Source of the DNA: Nocardioides jejuensis
GTDB lineage: Bacteria; Actinomycetota; Actinomycetes; Propionibacteriales; Nocardioidaceae
Direction: 5' to 3'
DNA length: 64,000 bases
Assembly (NCBI RefSeq): GCF_004337475.1
Contig: NZ_SJZJ01000012.1
Location: 1 to 64,000, forward strand
Part shown: one piece after another, positions 55,860 to 64,000 of the stretch
Layout: each line of letters starts with the position of its first letter
How positions within the stretch are numbered: the stretch's first letter is position 1
Notes under the pieces: generated by a model
Told to the model about the DNA's origin: nothing
The model's database searches: none
What the model saw: the letters and a program-made list of their open reading frames with translations, nothing else
Program-made: the position numbers and the translations under genes

Positions 55860-56231
55860 ATGACGATGACGATGTACATGCTCTCCGTGCACCACGACGG
55901 CACTGCCGACTTCGAGTCGAAGACGATGGAGGAGCTGCAGCCGGTCTTCGAGGCGGTCGACCGCTTCAACTCCGAGCTGCAGGAGGCCGGCGCGTGGGTC
56001 TTCGCGGGTGGCCTGGAGCCGATCGAGGCCTCCACGACCGTCGACAACACGAAGGGCCAGGCGCTCGTGGTCGATGGCCCGTTCTCGGAGTCGAAGGAGT
56101 TCCTCGGCGGGTTCTGGGTGATCAAGGCCGATGACCTCGACGCTGCACTCGACTGGGCGCAGCGCGGGTCCGCAGCGTGCGCGGGCAAGGTCGAGGTGCG
56201 TCCGTTCCAGGGCGACACCGAGTCGCTCTGA
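55860..56231 (+). CDS. YCII/DGPF domain protein
   Basis: The 123-residue protein has the YCII-related fold with the DGPFSESKEFLGGFWVIKADD motif that names the DGPF group. In Streptomyces such genes are regulatory targets of ECF42 sigma factors, and one such sigma factor is encoded 6 bp downstream. AAGGA precedes the ATG. The biochemical role of DGPF proteins is not established. Confidence 0.9.
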   Translation: MTMTMYMLSVHHDGTADFESKTMEELQPVFEAVDRFNSELQEAGAWVFAGGLEPIEASTTVDNTKGQALVVDGPFSESKEFLGGFWVIKADDLDAALDWAQRGSAACAGKVEVRPFQGDTESL

Positions 56232-56237
56232 CCGCCC

Positions 56238-57488
56238 TTGTCCGTCCCTGACCTCACCGACGTCTTCCGTGCCGAGCACGGTCGGGTCGTCGCCACGCTC
56301 GCCCGCCGCCTCGGCGACCTCGACCTCGCGGAGGACGCGACGGCCGAGGCGCTGCTGGTGGCGGTCGAGCGGTGGCCGGTCGACGGCGTACCTCCCAACC
56401 CGGGCGCGTGGCTGACCACGGTCGCGGGCAACAAGGCGCTCGACCGGATCCGGCGGGAGGGCAGACGGGACGCGAAGGAAGCGGAGGCCTCCCTCATGGC
56501 ATCGCAACTGGTCCCTGAGCCCGCTCCGGATGCCGGTCCGATCGAGGACGACCGGCTGCGGCTGCTCTTCACCTGCTGCCACCCGGCCCTTGCCCTGGAG
56601 AACCGCGTGGCGCTCACCCTGCGGCTGCTCGGCGGACTGAGCGTCGCGGAGATCGCCCACGCGTTCCTGGTGCCGGAGCGGACGATGGAGCAGCGGATCA
56701 CCCGTGCGAAGGCCAAGATCCGGCAGGCGCACATCCCCTACCGGGTGCCTGCGTCCGCCGACCTGCCGGGCCGGGTGGCGGGTGTGCTGGCGGTGCTCTA
56801 CCTCGTGTTCAACGAGGGCTACCTCCCCTCCGGCATGGTCTCCCGTACGGCGGGGCCTGATGCTGCTGCGCCGGTGGCGGTCAAGTCGGAACTGTCGGCG
56901 GAGGCGATCCGGCTGACCCGGGTGGTAGCCGGTCTCCTCCCGGAGGCACCCGAGGTGCTCGGCCTGCTGGCGCTGATGCTGCTCACCCAGTCCCGATCGG
57001 CGGCACGCGTTGTCGACGGCGTACTCGTGACGCTCGACGAGCAGGACCGGGCGTTGTGGGACGCCGAGCTGATCGACGAAGGACATGCGCTGGTGCGTCG
57101 CTGCCTGGCGATCGGTCGGCCGGGGCCGTACCAGCTGCAGGCGGCGATCCAGGCCGTGCACTGCGACGCCGTCGACGTGTCGATGACGGACTGGTCGCAG
57201 ATCGTCGCGCTCTACGACCAGCTGCGGGTCGTGGCTCCCGGCCCGGTGGTGGACCTCAACCGGGCTGTCGCCGTCGCAGAACTGGCCGGTGCATCGGTCG
57301 GGCTGGACCTCGTGACGCCGCTGGCTGACGCGCTGGACGGCTACCACGCCTTCCACGCGACCCGCGCAGACCTGCTCCGACGGATCGGGCGCATCCCGGA
57401 GGCACTGGCGGCGTACGACCGGGCGATCTCGCTGGCCGGCAATCCTGCCGAGATCGCCTGGCTGACCCGCCGACGCGACTCGCTCTGA
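56238..57488 (+). CDS. ECF42-type sigma factor with TPR-like C-terminus
   Basis: The 416-residue protein has sigma regions 2 and 4 (residues about 5-180: RVVATLARRLGDLDLAEDATAEALLVAVERW and LGGLSVAEIAHAFLVPERTMEQRI) followed by a long C-terminal extension of helical TPR-like repeats (DUF6596; LLGLLALMLLTQSRSAARVVDGVL). This extension replaces an anti-sigma factor in ECF42 members. TTG is the likely start, 6 bp after the DGPF gene. Signal unknown. Confidence 0.9.
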   Translation: MSVPDLTDVFRAEHGRVVATLARRLGDLDLAEDATAEALLVAVERWPVDGVPPNPGAWLTTVAGNKALDRIRREGRRDAKEAEASLMASQLVPEPAPDAGPIEDDRLRLLFTCCHPALALENRVALTLRLLGGLSVAEIAHAFLVPERTMEQRITRAKAKIRQAHIPYRVPASADLPGRVAGVLAVLYLVFNEGYLPSGMVSRTAGPDAAAPVAVKSELSAEAIRLTRVVAGLLPEAPEVLGLLALMLLTQSRSAARVVDGVLVTLDEQDRALWDAELIDEGHALVRRCLAIGRPGPYQLQAAIQAVHCDAVDVSMTDWSQIVALYDQLRVVAPGPVVDLNRAVAVAELAGASVGLDLVTPLADALDGYHAFHATRADLLRRIGRIPEALAAYDRAISLAGNPAEIAWLTRRRDSL

Positions 57489-57505
57489 TCTGGAAGGCTG
57501 CCGCC

Positions 57506-57910
57506 ATGTCCGTGTCTGCTCGCGATGTTGCGTCGGTCGCTGTCGGCGCCGCGCTCGGCAAAGCCTCCGCCGTCGCCGTACGCCGGGTGGCCCCAGGCTC
57601 CTCGACCCGCCTGCTCGCCCTGACCCTGGTGCCCGTTGCGCTGATCTATCCAGCCGCCCGGCGCTCCGCTGCGGGGTCTGGCGGAGCGGTGCTGCGCGAG
57701 GCCGGTGGCGTGCTCGCTATGGGTGCCGTGGTCGCCGCCGCCCGTCGTACGACGCAGCCCGAGGTGGTCACAGCTGCCGGGTGGCTGGCCCATGCCGCCT
57801 TTGATGCGGTGCACGACGCGGGGCCGGCATCGCGCCTGCCGGGTTGGTACCCGGCACTCTGCGCCGGGTACGACGCGGGCGTCGCTGCGGACCTGCTGGC
57901 TCGCCATTGA
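57506..57910 (+). CDS. hypothetical hydrophobic protein
   Basis: The 134-residue protein is hydrophobic and alanine-rich, with three or four possible membrane helices (LLALTLVPVALIYPAARR, VLAMGAVVAAAR, VVTAAGWLAHAAFDAVHDAG). I do not recognise a family. It directly follows the ECF42 gene (17 bp) and could be part of the same transcript. Confidence 0.6.
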   Translation: MSVSARDVASVAVGAALGKASAVAVRRVAPGSSTRLLALTLVPVALIYPAARRSAAGSGGAVLREAGGVLAMGAVVAAARRTTQPEVVTAAGWLAHAAFDAVHDAGPASRLPGWYPALCAGYDAGVAADLLARH

Positions 57911-57976
57911 CGAGACGCGGCGTTCTGCAGGCGTGCGGATCTGCCGGGTTCCGCTCACCGCGGCTTGGGGGGTCGG

Positions 57977-59182
57977 CTACCAGTCCCGGAAGGCGTCGGT
58001 GCCGCTTGCGAGCGCTTCCCGGGCACGGGCGAACTGTCTTCCGTGGCGCTGCTCGGCTGCCGAAACGGCCGCGTCGAGCGCGAGGAAAAGCTCGTCCCGC
58101 TCCTCTGTCTCGATGAACGGGTTGCGGCCCGCGTCTAGGCGGTTGAACTCTTGCGCGAACCCTCGGCCCAGTTCAGACAGCTGCTCCGATGCAGATACCT
58201 CGTCGAACGTGGACAGTGCGGCGATCACTGCGCGCCGCGTTGCGTGGTACTGGGCGACGGCCTTCCGATAGCGGGCGGCACTGATGTGTTCCCGACCGTC
58301 CCAGCCCCGCAACGGGTTGTCTCGATTCTCCTCCACCCATTCAGGCTTACGGGGACTGCGGATCTCAACGAACGTACCGTTCGCGATTTCGGGCTTCCAC
58401 GCCTTTCGCATCGCCGTCGCGTAGTCGGCCGGAGTGCTGTAGAGCCCGAGCATTTCCAGGGCAGGCAGATGCTCGATCGTGACGGCGTCGGCTCGCGTCA
58501 TGCCGAACAGGTCGTAAATGAACAGGGTGCGGAGCCGGGACATCTGCTCCAGTGCGGAAGCCTCCGCAAGCGTTCCGAGGTCGCCAGCCAGCGACAGATG
58601 CGAGACGTTCGGGAAGGACTGGGCGAGGTCGGCACAGTTCAGGGACTCGATGTCGTTGACCTTGAGCCGCCAGACCTCAGGCATTGGAGCGGGCTGGTCC
58701 AGCAGGGAGGTCAGGTCACTTGCTGGCAGAGAAATGGACCTGGTGTCGCGATCGGACTGGCCGACATCCCACCGTCGCTGAAGCTCAAGTTGCTCGCCTA
58801 GGCGCCAGCCTGATGCGAACGAGTTGGACATCCCATCGAGAAGGAGCGGCGCTGAGCCCAGAACCTTGTAGTTGCGTGGCAACAGCCAGTCGTAATTGCA
58901 GTGCGACGGCTGGTTTCGGTGAGCGTGGTGCGTCAGGCGTAGGGGCCGGAGATCTCCGAGGTCACCGACCTTTGCTGGTTCAGGCCCGGACCAATCAAGC
59001 TCGAGAACCGCGGCTTGGCCCGTGGCACCCCAGGTGCGGCCCAGTCCGGTGATCTGCGCGGCGGTCCATGCGTCCAGCGCATCGGAGTGACTCGCGACAA
59101 TGTCACCGACCGCGATGGGTCGCGGCGGGCCTTCTACGCTCTGGGCGGTCACGGACTGATCGTAGGTGTCGGATCCCGCCAA
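57977..59182 (-). CDS. leucine-rich-repeat-like protein, accessory
   Basis: The 401-residue soluble protein has a central stretch with LRR-like spacing (residues about 165-250: VWRLKVNDIESLNCADLAQSFPNVSHLSLAGDLG, then MSRLRTLFIYDLFGM and LPALEMLGLYS). The N-terminus is a different domain with several Trp. A conserved-looking segment ENRDNPLRGWDGREHISAARYRKA follows. The codon use is less GC-biased than in neighbours, suggesting transfer. Function unknown. The start is a good match at the ATG 59182; no ribosome site was seen. Confidence 0.7.
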   Translation of the reverse strand: MAGSDTYDQSVTAQSVEGPPRPIAVGDIVASHSDALDAWTAAQITGLGRTWGATGQAAVLELDWSGPEPAKVGDLGDLRPLRLTHHAHRNQPSHCNYDWLLPRNYKVLGSAPLLLDGMSNSFASGWRLGEQLELQRRWDVGQSDRDTRSISLPASDLTSLLDQPAPMPEVWRLKVNDIESLNCADLAQSFPNVSHLSLAGDLGTLAEASALEQMSRLRTLFIYDLFGMTRADAVTIEHLPALEMLGLYSTPADYATAMRKAWKPEIANGTFVEIRSPRKPEWVEENRDNPLRGWDGREHISAARYRKAVAQYHATRRAVIAALSTFDEVSASEQLSELGRGFAQEFNRLDAGRNPFIETEERDELFLALDAAVSAAEQRHGRQFARAREALASGTDAFRDW

Positions 59183-59260
59183 TCAACCGCATCTGCCGCG
59201 CGACGAGGGCGGATTATCGACTCCGGGCGACATCCCAGGCCTGGGTCTAGGCTCCTTGAC

Positions 59261-59470
59261 GTGACCAGGCCGCGGACAACAGACATAGTCACCTTCGTCG
59301 TCTGGTTTGCGATCGCCATGGCAATCGCATCCGCGTTGGACGCACGCCACGTTCACCCAGCAGAACACCTGTGGAGTTGGGCGCTCTTAGCGCTAGCCAC
59401 GGTTGGCATTTACCTGCTCGTCCGCCTGGCTGTTCGACAAGTTCTGCGCCCTGCGGATTCATCGGACTGA
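59261..59470 (+). CDS. small two-helix membrane protein
   Basis: The 69-residue product has two hydrophobic helices (TFVVWFAIAMAIASAL and WALLALATVGIYLLVRLAV) and a short basic/acid tail. TAGGCT lies exactly 7 nt before the GTG, indicating a leaderless message. It is divergent from the LRR-like gene. No family is recognised. Confidence 0.6.
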   Translation: MTRPRTTDIVTFVVWFAIAMAIASALDARHVHPAEHLWSWALLALATVGIYLLVRLAVRQVLRPADSSD

Positions 59471-59731
59471 ATTGCTCGTGCCTGGCGAGCGAAGCCCATC
59501 CGGCCGGATCTGTCGCACATAGCGTGGTTCTCCGAGCAGACGTCCCAGCCGAAATGGTCCTGCAGCCGGCGCGGTGAACCGATAGTTCCGTGTGCTCGAA
59601 GGAACACACTTCCGGCTCGACTTCACGTGGACGTGCCGGGCCCTCACGGAACGAGGAGAAAGTGTGTCCGCTCAGGCACACGAGCGGCGCTCACCTGCTC
59701 TCATGAGCGCACCGCGGTGAACCAGTTGTCG
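59471..59731. other. intergenic stretch without a convincing gene
   Basis: About 260 bp of lower-GC sequence between two genes. It contains GTGTGCTCGAAGGAACACAC-like dyads at about 59591-59610, and a second ACACACTT / AAGTGTGT pair (about 59607 and 59661). Possible operators or scars; no coding signal. Confidence 0.4.
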
Positions 59732-60022
59732 TCAGCGGACGAGTTCCCACGTCGTACGCCGTCCGTCGGGATCCTCGAGGACGCCGCCGGCCAGAGCGGC
59801 CTGCACCAGTCGGCGTACCTCCGGCTCGTCCTCGGGAGGGCACGTGACCGACAGGTCGACGACCAGCGCTCCGCCGCGTTCGACGACGCGCGTCTGGTGC
59901 GGCCAGCGGCAGTCGCCGTCGTGCGACCACGTGCCACACAGGGCGACGGTGATCGCGCCGCCGGGTGCGCGTGTGTCTCCCGCCGCATCGAGCCGGATTC
60001 GATGGACGAGGCGAAGTTCCAT
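59732..60022 (-). CDS. small hypothetical protein
   Basis: The 96-residue protein starts MELRLVHRIRLDAAGD and has a CGTWSHDGDCRWPHQTRV stretch and a C-terminal helix. Two cysteines and three histidines in the middle could bind a metal. No family is recognised. Its ATG sits in one arm of the palindrome at 60020-60040, 15 bp from the divergent ATG of the SRPBCC gene. Confidence 0.6.
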   Translation of the reverse strand: MELRLVHRIRLDAAGDTRAPGGAITVALCGTWSHDGDCRWPHQTRVVERGGALVVDLSVTCPPEDEPEVRRLVQAALAGGVLEDPDGRRTTWELVR

Positions 60023-60040
60023 GGGCACAGTGTGCCCATG
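60020..60040. promoter_or_regulatory. 21-bp palindrome containing both divergent start codons
   Basis: CATGGGCAC-AGT-GTGCCCATG is a perfect dyad with 9-bp arms. The left end is the ATG of the minus gene (60022-60020), the right end the ATG of the plus gene (60038-60040). Neither gene has a Shine-Dalgarno site. CACAGT / CACTGT in the centre could be the -10 for each side. Confidence 0.75.
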
Positions 60041-60526
60041 CGCTACCGCGACCAGCCCACCGCCGAAGTCACCCGCCGCCTCTCCTGTACGCCGGAAGCC
60101 GCGTGGGCCGTCGTCACCGACATCGAGCTGCCGCTCGCGCACTCCCCCGAGCTGCGCAAGGTCCAGTGGATCGAGGGTGACGGCGTGGCCGTCGGCAACA
60201 TCTTCCGCGGCGACAACGAGACCTCCGGCCTCGGTGGCTGGAGCACCGACTGCGTCGTCAGCGACGTCGAGCCGGGCCGCCGCTGGACCTGGGCGGTGCG
60301 CGGGCGCGGCGGTGTCATGGCGACGTGGGGCTTCGAGGTGGACCCGACCAGCGACGGCGGCAGCATCGTGCGCCAGTGGGGCCGGATGGGCCCCGACCCG
60401 TCGGGCCTGAGCATCTTCATCGCCCAGCACCCCGACAAGGAGTCGCGCATCATCGAGGGTCGGCTCCAGCAGTGGCGCGAGGGCATGGAGGCGAACCTCG
60501 ACGAGGTCGCCCGACGTACCGCCTGA
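60038..60526 (+). CDS. SRPBCC family (START-like) protein
   Basis: The 162-residue protein has the START-like pattern: RRLSCTPEAAWAVVTDIELPLAHSPELRKVQWIEGDGVAVGNIF, then GRRWTWAVRG and the C-terminal helix GRLQQWREGMEANLDEVARR. Such proteins bind hydrophobic ligands. ATG at 60038 lies in the palindrome; a GTG two codons upstream is possible. Confidence 0.85.
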   Translation: MRYRDQPTAEVTRRLSCTPEAAWAVVTDIELPLAHSPELRKVQWIEGDGVAVGNIFRGDNETSGLGGWSTDCVVSDVEPGRRWTWAVRGRGGVMATWGFEVDPTSDGGSIVRQWGRMGPDPSGLSIFIAQHPDKESRIIEGRLQQWREGMEANLDEVARRTA

Positions 60527-60530
60527 GGCG

Positions 60531-61277
60531 TCAGCCCTCTACGGGCACGTAGGCGTACCAGCCGCCGCCCGGTGGCAGGGCAGGTAGTCGGGCACGCACT
60601 GGTGGCAGCTCCTCCCGGATCGACGGCTCGAACTGCCCCTTCCAGAAGACGAGGAAGGTTTCAGCGCGCGACTTCGACGCGAAGAGCTCCCAGAAGCCAG
60701 CACCTTCGGGGTCCATCGAGCGCAGCAGCGCCTCCCATTGGTCCGGGGTGACGAGCACGGTCACGGTCTGACCGGGTTCGTCCTCGCTGGGAGCCACGAG
60801 CACCTCAAGGCGGCCCGGTGCCACCTCGGTGACGGCACCCTCGCGCGCGAGCACGTCGATCAGCTGCGCCCACTGCGCAGCGCGGGGAGGCACAGCTCTC
60901 GCATGCCGCTGCCACTCACCCCGGCGCCGCGACCAGGTGCTTTGCGCAGCGCGCTCGACCTCGCGCGCAGCCAAGGGCGCGTACGCCGACGGCTCGGCGT
61001 ACCCGGACAGGGCGCGCCACTGCGCGTCGGCGGAGACCCTGGCGCGGTCGGCGATCTCCGGCTCTCCGTCCGGCCTGATCACGAAGTCGACCTCGACCTC
61101 GGCGCCATAGGACCCCGACACGAGACGGCCGCCGGTCACCACGACATCGCGGCCAAAGCCGCTGTAGCGGTCGATGCCGTCATCGGCCCGCCCGTACGGA
61201 TCGTCGGGATCGATGCCCGTCGGCTCCGGATTGCTCAGGATCCGCAGCAGCTCCGCGGCGTACGCCTCATCGTCCAC
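60531..61277 (-). CDS. hypothetical protein
   Basis: This 248-residue soluble protein is rich in Glu, Ala and Pro. Possible domains: an N-terminal acidic part with DDPYGRADDGIDRYSGFG, a basic helical middle (RREGEWQRHARAVPPRAAQWAQL type), and a C-terminal mixed part with LVTPDQWEALLRSMDPEGAGFWELFASKS. No family is recognised. Convergent with the SRPBCC gene (4 bp gap). Confidence 0.65.
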   Translation of the reverse strand: MDDEAYAAELLRILSNPEPTGIDPDDPYGRADDGIDRYSGFGRDVVVTGGRLVSGSYGAEVEVDFVIRPDGEPEIADRARVSADAQWRALSGYAEPSAYAPLAAREVERAAQSTWSRRRGEWQRHARAVPPRAAQWAQLIDVLAREGAVTEVAPGRLEVLVAPSEDEPGQTVTVLVTPDQWEALLRSMDPEGAGFWELFASKSRAETFLVFWKGQFEPSIREELPPVRARLPALPPGGGWYAYVPVEG

Positions 61278-61308
61278 AGAGCCATCATGCTCACAGAGGA
61301 AAGGGCCG

Positions 61309-62172
61309 TCAGCCGATCCCCAGCACCGACATCATCTGGGCGGCCATCTTCGACTCACCGAGCGCGTTGGGGTGCACGATCACCGGGTTGTTGCCGAAGA
61401 GCGCCGGCTCGACCCAGCGCACGCCCGACGCCTTGCAGGCGTCGTGACCGTTGGAGACGGCGTTGAGGTTCACGTACGTCGAGCCGGTCGCCGCCGCGGC
61501 ACGGCGGATCGCGTCGTTGAGCGCGGCCTGGATCCCGCGGACGTAGGCGACGTCGCCGGCGGCAACGGGCATCTTGGAGTAGCAGCCAACGGTCGCCGGC
61601 ATGATCCACGGGTAGCCCATGATCGCGACGCGGGCGTTCGGTGCCTTGGCGTGCGTGGCCTGCAGCGCGTTGACGAGCGACGGGTACGTGACGTTGTTGA
61701 TCGTGTCGACGAACGACGTGCCGTACTTCGTCTGGCACGGGTTGCCCTTGCCGAGCGTCGAGATGCCGGCCGCGCCACACTTGGCGATCGTGTTGATGAA
61801 GACGCCGCTGTCGTTGCCGCCGATGGTCATCGTGATCAGGTTCGTGGTCGCGTCGACGGCGTCGAGCTGCGGCGGGACGTTGCCGTACTGGGCACCCGCG
61901 AAGTCCTTGGTCTGCGCGGCGCCGCACGTGACGTCCTTGAACGCGTAACCCGTCGCGGCGGCGATCACGTGCGGGTAGTTGCGCACGGAGCGGGCGCAGT
62001 TCAGCGGCGCCGAGAGGTCCAGGGGCAGGACTCCGGAGGCAGCGCTGTAGGAGTCGCCCAGGGCGACGTAGCGGACGGTGGCGGCGTCGGCGGAGAGACC
62101 TCCGGCCGGGACGACGGCGACCGCGGCTGCGGATGCCAGACCGGCGACAACTGTGATGACGCGACGGAACAC
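61309..62172 (-). CDS. secreted SGNH/GDSL hydrolase (SEST-like)
   Basis: The 287-residue protein has a signal peptide (VFRRVITVVAGLASAAAVAVVPAGGLSADA) and SGNH motifs: VALGDSYSAASG (nucleophile Ser), TIGGNDSG (oxyanion Gly and Asn) and a C-terminal VIVHPNALG histidine. It is related to secreted esterases and lipases of Streptomyces. GAGGGA precedes the GTG start. Paired conserved cysteines suggest disulfides. Confidence 0.9.
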   Translation of the reverse strand: MFRRVITVVAGLASAAAVAVVPAGGLSADAATVRYVALGDSYSAASGVLPLDLSAPLNCARSVRNYPHVIAAATGYAFKDVTCGAAQTKDFAGAQYGNVPPQLDAVDATTNLITMTIGGNDSGVFINTIAKCGAAGISTLGKGNPCQTKYGTSFVDTINNVTYPSLVNALQATHAKAPNARVAIMGYPWIMPATVGCYSKMPVAAGDVAYVRGIQAALNDAIRRAAAATGSTYVNLNAVSNGHDACKASGVRWVEPALFGNNPVIVHPNALGESKMAAQMMSVLGIG

Positions 62173-62283
62173 GCGAGAACTCCCTCAGCTCGATGACTTC
62201 AGAGGTGAAACGAGTGAACGCCGGATCCGTGACGATCACCACTCGGTCCCGTCACGATCGGCGCTGAGAGTCGTTGCATCACC

Positions 62284-63603
62284 ATGCGTCGTTCGCTCGC
62301 CCTCACCGCTGCTGCCCTCACCGTCTCGGCCGCCACGATCCTGGCCCCGGCGCCCACGACGTACGGCTCGACCGGCGCGACGAGCGGGGCTGTCCCCGCG
62401 TGCTCCGGCACCCACTGGATCTCCGCCTGGTACGCCGCACCCGGCGACGCGCTCCTCTCCCAGCCGCCGGTCGAGCAGACCCTGCGGATCCAGGTCCGCC
62501 CGCTCGCGAGCGGCACCTCGGCGCGGTTCCGGCTGTCGAACCGCTTCGGCATGGGACCGGTGACGTTCGGTCACGCCACCGTCGGCCTGCAGGCGACCGG
62601 GGCCGCGATCCAGGCGGGGACGCTGCACACGGTGACCTTCGGTGGCTCCCCGAAGGTGACGGTGCCCCAGGGCCAGGACATCGTCAGCGACCCGGTGCCG
62701 ATCACCGTCAAGCGCTTCCAGCGCCTCCTGGTCAGCGTCCACGTCGTCGGCTCCCCCGGCCCCGCGACGCAGCACGGCATCTCCGAGCAGACGACGTGGC
62801 AGACCGCGCCGCTGACCGGCAACCACACGGCGCAGCTCGGCGCCCAGGGCTTCTTCGCGACGCCGCTGCTCAAGGCGGCGCCGACGCTGCCCCAGTCGAT
62901 CCCGTACCTGACCGGCGTGGACGTCACGGCCCCGAAGGCCACCGGCGCCGTCGTCACGATGGGTGACTCGATCACGGACGGCACCGAGGCGGAGGTCGTG
63001 CCGTTCCTGCTGTCGAAGGACAACATCGACCAGTTCGTCAGCTACCCCGACCAGCTCGCCAACCGGATCTCCTCCGCCGGCCTGCCGTTCTCGGTCGCCA
63101 ACGCCGCCATCTCCGGCAACATGCTGCTCAAGAACAGCCCGATCCCGATCTTCGGCCCCGCGGGCCTCTCGCGCTTCGGTCTCGACGCCCTCGACCGCAG
63201 CGGGGCCACGACGGTGATCCTGCTCGAGGGCACCAACGACATCGGCATGTACGGCGCGTCCCGCGACGCCATGGTGGCCGGCTACACGCAGGCGATCGAG
63301 GCGGCGCACGCGCGCGGACTGCGGATCCTGATCGGCACGCTCACGCCGATGGCGGGCACGCTGCAGCCGCCGTTCTACGGTGCGCTCGCCGAGCCCACCC
63401 GCGTCGCGATCAACGCGTGGATCCGCGGTCAGAAGCTCGCGGACGGGATCGTCGACTTCGACAAGGCTGTGCGTGACCCCGCACAGCCGGCCCGCATCCT
63501 CCCGGCGTACGACGGCGGCGACCACCTGCACTTCAGCGCCGCCGGCTACAAGGCAATGGCAGCTGCCGTGCCGCTGGCGTCGCTCAAGCGCGCCACCTGC
63601 TGA
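62284..63603 (+). CDS. secreted SGNH/GDSL hydrolase
   Basis: The 439-residue protein has a signal peptide (to about residue 31), an N-terminal beta-rich domain of about 180 residues (HWISAWYAAPGDALLSQPPVEQTLRIQVRPLASG), then the hydrolase with GAVVTMGDSITDGTE, LLEGTNDIGMYG and the DHLHFSAAGY histidine block. It probably acts on acyl esters of carbohydrates or lipids outside the cell. It is divergent from another SGNH gene, 111 bp apart; a GTGACGATCAC dyad (62228-62238) lies between. Confidence 0.9.
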   Translation: MRRSLALTAAALTVSAATILAPAPTTYGSTGATSGAVPACSGTHWISAWYAAPGDALLSQPPVEQTLRIQVRPLASGTSARFRLSNRFGMGPVTFGHATVGLQATGAAIQAGTLHTVTFGGSPKVTVPQGQDIVSDPVPITVKRFQRLLVSVHVVGSPGPATQHGISEQTTWQTAPLTGNHTAQLGAQGFFATPLLKAAPTLPQSIPYLTGVDVTAPKATGAVVTMGDSITDGTEAEVVPFLLSKDNIDQFVSYPDQLANRISSAGLPFSVANAAISGNMLLKNSPIPIFGPAGLSRFGLDALDRSGATTVILLEGTNDIGMYGASRDAMVAGYTQAIEAAHARGLRILIGTLTPMAGTLQPPFYGALAEPTRVAINAWIRGQKLADGIVDFDKAVRDPAQPARILPAYDGGDHLHFSAAGYKAMAAAVPLASLKRATC

Positions 63604-63606
63604 GGC

Positions 63607-64000
63607 TCAGTCGCGGATCGCCTTCGCGACGCTGAGCAGGCTGGTGACCCAGTCGCGGTCCGGAGCAGGATCTGCGGCGACACCCGCGTTGATCCGGGCA
63701 AGGACACGTACGACGACCCAGGCCTTCGCGCGGTCCTCGTCGAGCCCGGCCCCGTCGACGAGCGCGAAGAACCGGTCGCGCAGATCGGCCCGGAACCCCG
63801 GCGCACGGACGTCCGCGCGATGCCAGAGCATCGGCGCGAGCTCGAAGTGCGGGTCACCCGACAGCGGCTTCGGGGAGATCGCCCGCCAGTCGCCGTCGTT
63901 GTCCTCAAGGACGTTGCCCGCGTGCAGGTCGGAGTGGACCAGCACGCCGTCGGTCGCCTCGTCGCGGGCCAGGTCGCGCGCGAGTGACGCGGCCTCCGCG
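63607..64000 (-). CDS. aminoglycoside 6-phosphotransferase/hydroxyurea phosphotransferase-like protein (partial)
   Basis: Only the C-terminal 130 residues are in the window. They contain the catalytic loop LVHSDLHAGNVL and the downstream WRAISPKPLSGDPHFELAPML, matching the APH(6)/StrB-like family. Such kinases phosphorylate small molecules; resistance would need testing. The start lies past the window end. The stop converges with the SGNH gene with 3 bp between. Confidence 0.82.
   Translation of the reverse strand, partial: AEAASLARDLARDEATDGVLVHSDLHAGNVLEDNDGDWRAISPKPLSGDPHFELAPMLWHRADVRAPGFRADLRDRFFALVDGAGLDEDRAKAWVVVRVLARINAGVAADPAPDRDWVTSLLSVAKAIRD

Noticed and set aside
59289..59681. 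Minus-strand frame across the small membrane protein gene
   Set aside because: No motif, and it overlaps a better-supported gene with a leaderless promoter.

Overview
The window is chromosomal DNA from a high-GC actinobacterium, most likely a Nocardioides or close relative (Nocardioidaceae). This identification is inference. It rests on the roughly 70% GC coding sequence, on the gene order dnaG / dgt / dusB / glyS / znu-zur / uppS / recO / leuA / era / corC / ybeY / phoH / rsmE-dnaJ-hrcA / hemW (the order I recall for Streptomyces and other actinobacteria), on a class E sortase with LPxTG-type and choice-of-anchor-P-like surface proteins, and on a bfaA/bfaB (tuberculostearic acid) gene pair. 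Coding density is high, gaps are short, and most regulatory signals lie in divergent gaps.

Layout. 1-1.4 kb: a probable end of an integrated element, with a hicAB toxin-antitoxin pair under a palindromic promoter, two small genes, an intact CAT-anticodon tRNA, and then the 5' half of a second, disrupted CAT-anticodon tRNA. 1.7-8.4 kb: cell-surface and cell-wall genes (sortase-anchored calcium-repeat protein, class E sortase, L,D-transpeptidase, a second anchor-P-like protein) around tRNA-Asn and dnaG. 8.4-15.8 kb: dgt, an ABC exporter, a secreted M15-like peptidase-fold protein, dusB, a lipoprotein and glyS. 15.9-25.4 kb: an APC transporter, a molybdopterin oxidoreductase with its own TetR regulator, a YibE/F protein, and a complete zinc-uptake operon znuA-znuC-znuB-zur whose promoter lies inside a 36-bp perfect palindrome.

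25.4-42.3 kb: uppS, marR-type regulator, recO, leuA with a leader peptide and attenuator, two paralogous septum-formation-like lipoproteins, then a minus-strand block hinT-phoH-ybeY-corC-cdd-like, bfaA-bfaB, sip and era. 42.4-51.3 kb: an ECF sigma factor with a membrane GerMN/Gmad2 protein, a TlpA-like thioredoxin, hrcA-dnaJ-rsmE under a CIRCE element, a DUF3097 gene, a TM2 protein, two small membrane-associated genes and hemW. 51.3-52.4 kb: an AbiEi-like/DUF559 nuclease-fold gene bracketed by two copies of a palindrome that also occurs near 34.1 kb. 52.4-64 kb: fadD, MOSC, AIM24, a DGPF/ECF42 sigma module, a less GC-rich accessory stretch with a leucine-rich-repeat-like protein, a divergent pair whose start codons lie within one palindrome, two SGNH hydrolases, and a partial phosphotransferase.

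The strongest candidates for something new are the palindrome-bracketed DUF559 gene (the repeat supplies its stop codon), the tRNA-disrupting island boundary with a spare tRNA, the anchor-P-like protein that ends exactly at its sorting motif, and the divergent gene pair at 60.02-60.04 kb. All functional names come from motif reading, not from database searches.
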